Positions 61,926-64,000 of a stretch of DNA of 64,000 nucleotides are shown here, piece by piece. The position numbers and the translations under genes were made by a program. The stretch is from contig OZ024807.1 in the NCBI GenBank assembly GCA_964017045.1, positions 19,637,813 to 19,701,812 on the forward strand. Direction: 5' to 3'. The first letter of the stretch is position 1. Each line of letters starts with the position of its first letter. The stretch is from Omphiscola glabra (lineage: Eukaryota > Mollusca > Gastropoda > Lymnaeidae). A model generated the notes under the pieces. It was not told the origin of the DNA, did no database searches, and was given only the letters and a program-made list of their open reading frames with translations.

Positions 61926-64000
61926 ATGGACGACAGGAGAGTTCTCATTTTTAGTTCAATTAGTATAAAATGTATCATTGTATATGCTTTTCCTTTTATT
62001 AATTTTAAAGTTAACTATATTAAAGCTTACGAAATTTTCGACATCAACTTTGTATTGATGGATACAATTTTCTTTGAGACAAGAAACTTAAAGGATTCAG
62101 TGGCGCTTCCAAGAGATTATACCATGAAACGCAAAAACAGCCGTTCTGAGTTGATGGTTGATTCTAAAAATGTGAAAACCGATTATGTTGTAGAACTCAT
62201 TGAAAAAGGAGCTACTGTTAATGCTAAGGATAACGATGGATATTCTCCACTTATGTTTGCATCCCAAAAAGGGCACACTGAGAATGTTGAAAAACGTATA
62301 CAACATAACGCAAATTTGGAAGATGAAAACACATTTAATGTGACTGCATTGATGCTTGCAGCTCAAAACGGACATTCTGCAACTGCTGATTTTCTTGCAA
62401 AAAAGGTGCTAATGTTAACCAAAAAAAAAAAAGTATGGCTTCTCCGTTTTAATTTGTGCATCTGAGAATGGACATGCTGAGACGGTAAAAAAAACCCATT
62501 ATAATCCATGGGCAAAATGTGAACGATAAAGACATAGATAATTATAGTGCTTTAATATATGCAATACAAACTGACTGTACGGATACTGCACAAGTTCGTA
62601 TAGATCATGGTGCTGATATTGAGGAAGAATGCAACAATGGACGAAATGCTTTAATGTACGCATGTATACAATGAAATATTGTGGTTGTGGAACTACTTAT
62701 TAAGAAAAGAGCTAAGCTAGAAAAAAAGTGCAAGGAAGGTCGATCTTCTTTAATGTATGCATCATCAAATGGACATACAGAAATGACAGATTTACTAAGT
62801 AAAGAAACTAGAAATTCTCTTAACGATAAGGACAATGACTATTGCACTGCTTTAATGTTAGCTTCACAAAATGGCTTTACTGAAAAAGTTAAACTTCTTT
62901 TAAATGAAGGTGCTAGAATCAAGGATAAAAATAAGAATGGTCGAACTTGTTTGATGTTGGCCTCATAAAAAGGAAATAAGGAAACGGTATAATTTCTGAT
63001 CAGTAAAAATAAAGATAATGTGAAAGATAAAGACAACAATGCTAACACTTCTTTAATGCTTGCTTTACAAGAAGGGCATACTGACACCGCTGAACTACTT
63101 ATTAAAATGGGGGCTATTGTCAATCTAAAAAACATCGATGATATATGCTCTTTAATATTGGCAATAGAAAAGTGTCATACAGAAATAGTAGAAATGATTT
63201 TGATAAATGGGGCTAATATTAATGACACATGCTAAAATTGCTTAACTGCTTTAATATTAGCTTCCCAAAATGCCTGCCCTGACATAATAGATATCCTTAT
63301 TAGATATAATGTTGATTTGATAAAAACAGATACATCTTATAATACACCTCTAATGCATGCAGCAGCAAAAGGTCACACTGAGAACGTAGAAGTACTGCTC
63401 GAGCACGGCGCTGATCCTAAACATAAAGACATTGAAGAGTATACAGCTTTGCTACTGGCTTTAAAAGCGGGCCAAACCATAATTTCTGAAATGCTTGTAA
63501 GACACGGCGCTAACGTTAAAGACGTACACAAGTATGGTTTTACAGCTTTTATGTATGGTTCACAAAATGGGCTTTTAGAGACTGCTTGCATAATTTTAAG
63601 AAATAGAGGGGATGTTAATCAAATAAACAAATATGGCTCGTCAGCTTTAATGGAAGCATCGTAGAACGGACAATTTGAAACTGTGGAAATGCTTATACAT
63701 TTCGGCGCAAATGTACTTGCTAAAGATACACAAGGTCGCAACTCATTAATGTATGCATCAAAAAGAGGACACAGTAAGATTGCTAAAATCCTTTTAGAAA
63801 ATAAAGTTGCTGTTAATGCGAAATGCAAATCAGTTTGGGATGCCTTAATGTTTGCATCAGACAGTGGACACTATTGATAAGAAAAGGAGCTAATGTAAAT
63901 GAATTAAACAATAACAATTGGAGCTCTTTAATGCTTTAATCTCAAAATAGACACACAGAGATTGTAAAAGTGTTGATTGAAAACGACGCTGATTGTAAAC
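61926..64000 (+). pseudogene. Broken ankyrin-repeat array, continues past the right edge
   Basis: Seen: about 18 repeats of roughly 99 bases from about 62180 on, with typical ankyrin text such as DGYSPLMFASQKGHTENVE, NVTALMLAAQNGHSATADFL and NTPLMHAAAKGHTENVEVLL. The reading frame is broken. There is a frameshift at a poly-A run near 62425, another near 62495, stops at 62672, 62966, 62990, 63233 and 63662, a frameshift near 63870 and a stop at 63937. Several stops sit where neighbouring repeats have Q or K (AS*NG for ASQNG), as single-base changes would produce. Known: ankyrin repeats bind proteins. Inference: a recently dead copy of a large ankyrin gene. No splice sites are needed to explain it. 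Confidence 0.8.

Overview
The window looks like AT-rich nuclear DNA of an animal, most likely a gastropod mollusc. The evidence is short exons with GT/AG junctions, long introns, and many decayed LINE, Helitron, pogo/Tigger and hAT elements, SINEs and microsatellites. There is no operon-like gene packing. The mollusc call is an inference from repeat style, from hAT elements resembling the SPIN family, and from a protease-like domain that I recall mainly from snail and limpet proteins. No database search was possible.

The centre of the window is one plus-strand locus (about 23.4-59.5 kb) that I reconstructed exon by exon. It encodes a type I membrane protein with a signal peptide and several immunoglobulin-like domains. 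Almost all introns are in phase 1, and one Ig domain is split by a phase-0 intron. After the last Ig exon (ending 41677) come three successive sets of transmembrane and tail exons. Each can be spliced in frame to that exon. Module A (42807-44715) has a tyrosine-rich tail with an ITAM-like pair. Module B (50617-53525) has a large cytoplasmic domain resembling a trypsin-fold protease with two catalytic positions replaced. Module C (58365-59516) has a short basic tail. I see no Ig exons between the modules. Either one shared ectodomain is joined to three alternative tails, or modules B and C are leftovers of duplicated genes. The three predicted proteins would be about 648, 919 and 624 residues.

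Head-to-head with it lies a minus-strand relative. It has a signal-peptide exon at 15277-15235 and Ig-like exons at 12027-11833, 6155-5960 and 800-501, and it runs off the left edge. At least one half-domain exon of this gene was not found. A broken Ig exon at about 35.5 kb suggests duplication and loss of Ig units inside the plus-strand locus.

The rest is mostly mobile-element debris. It includes Jockey/CR1-like, L2-like, RTE-like and RNase H-bearing LINE pieces, a Helitron helicase remnant, a pogo/Tigger element, hAT non-autonomous elements, a tRNA-derived SINE, a possible solo LTR and a GC-rich dispersed repeat present three times. The right end (61.9-64.0 kb) holds a long ankyrin-repeat array broken by several stops and frameshifts.
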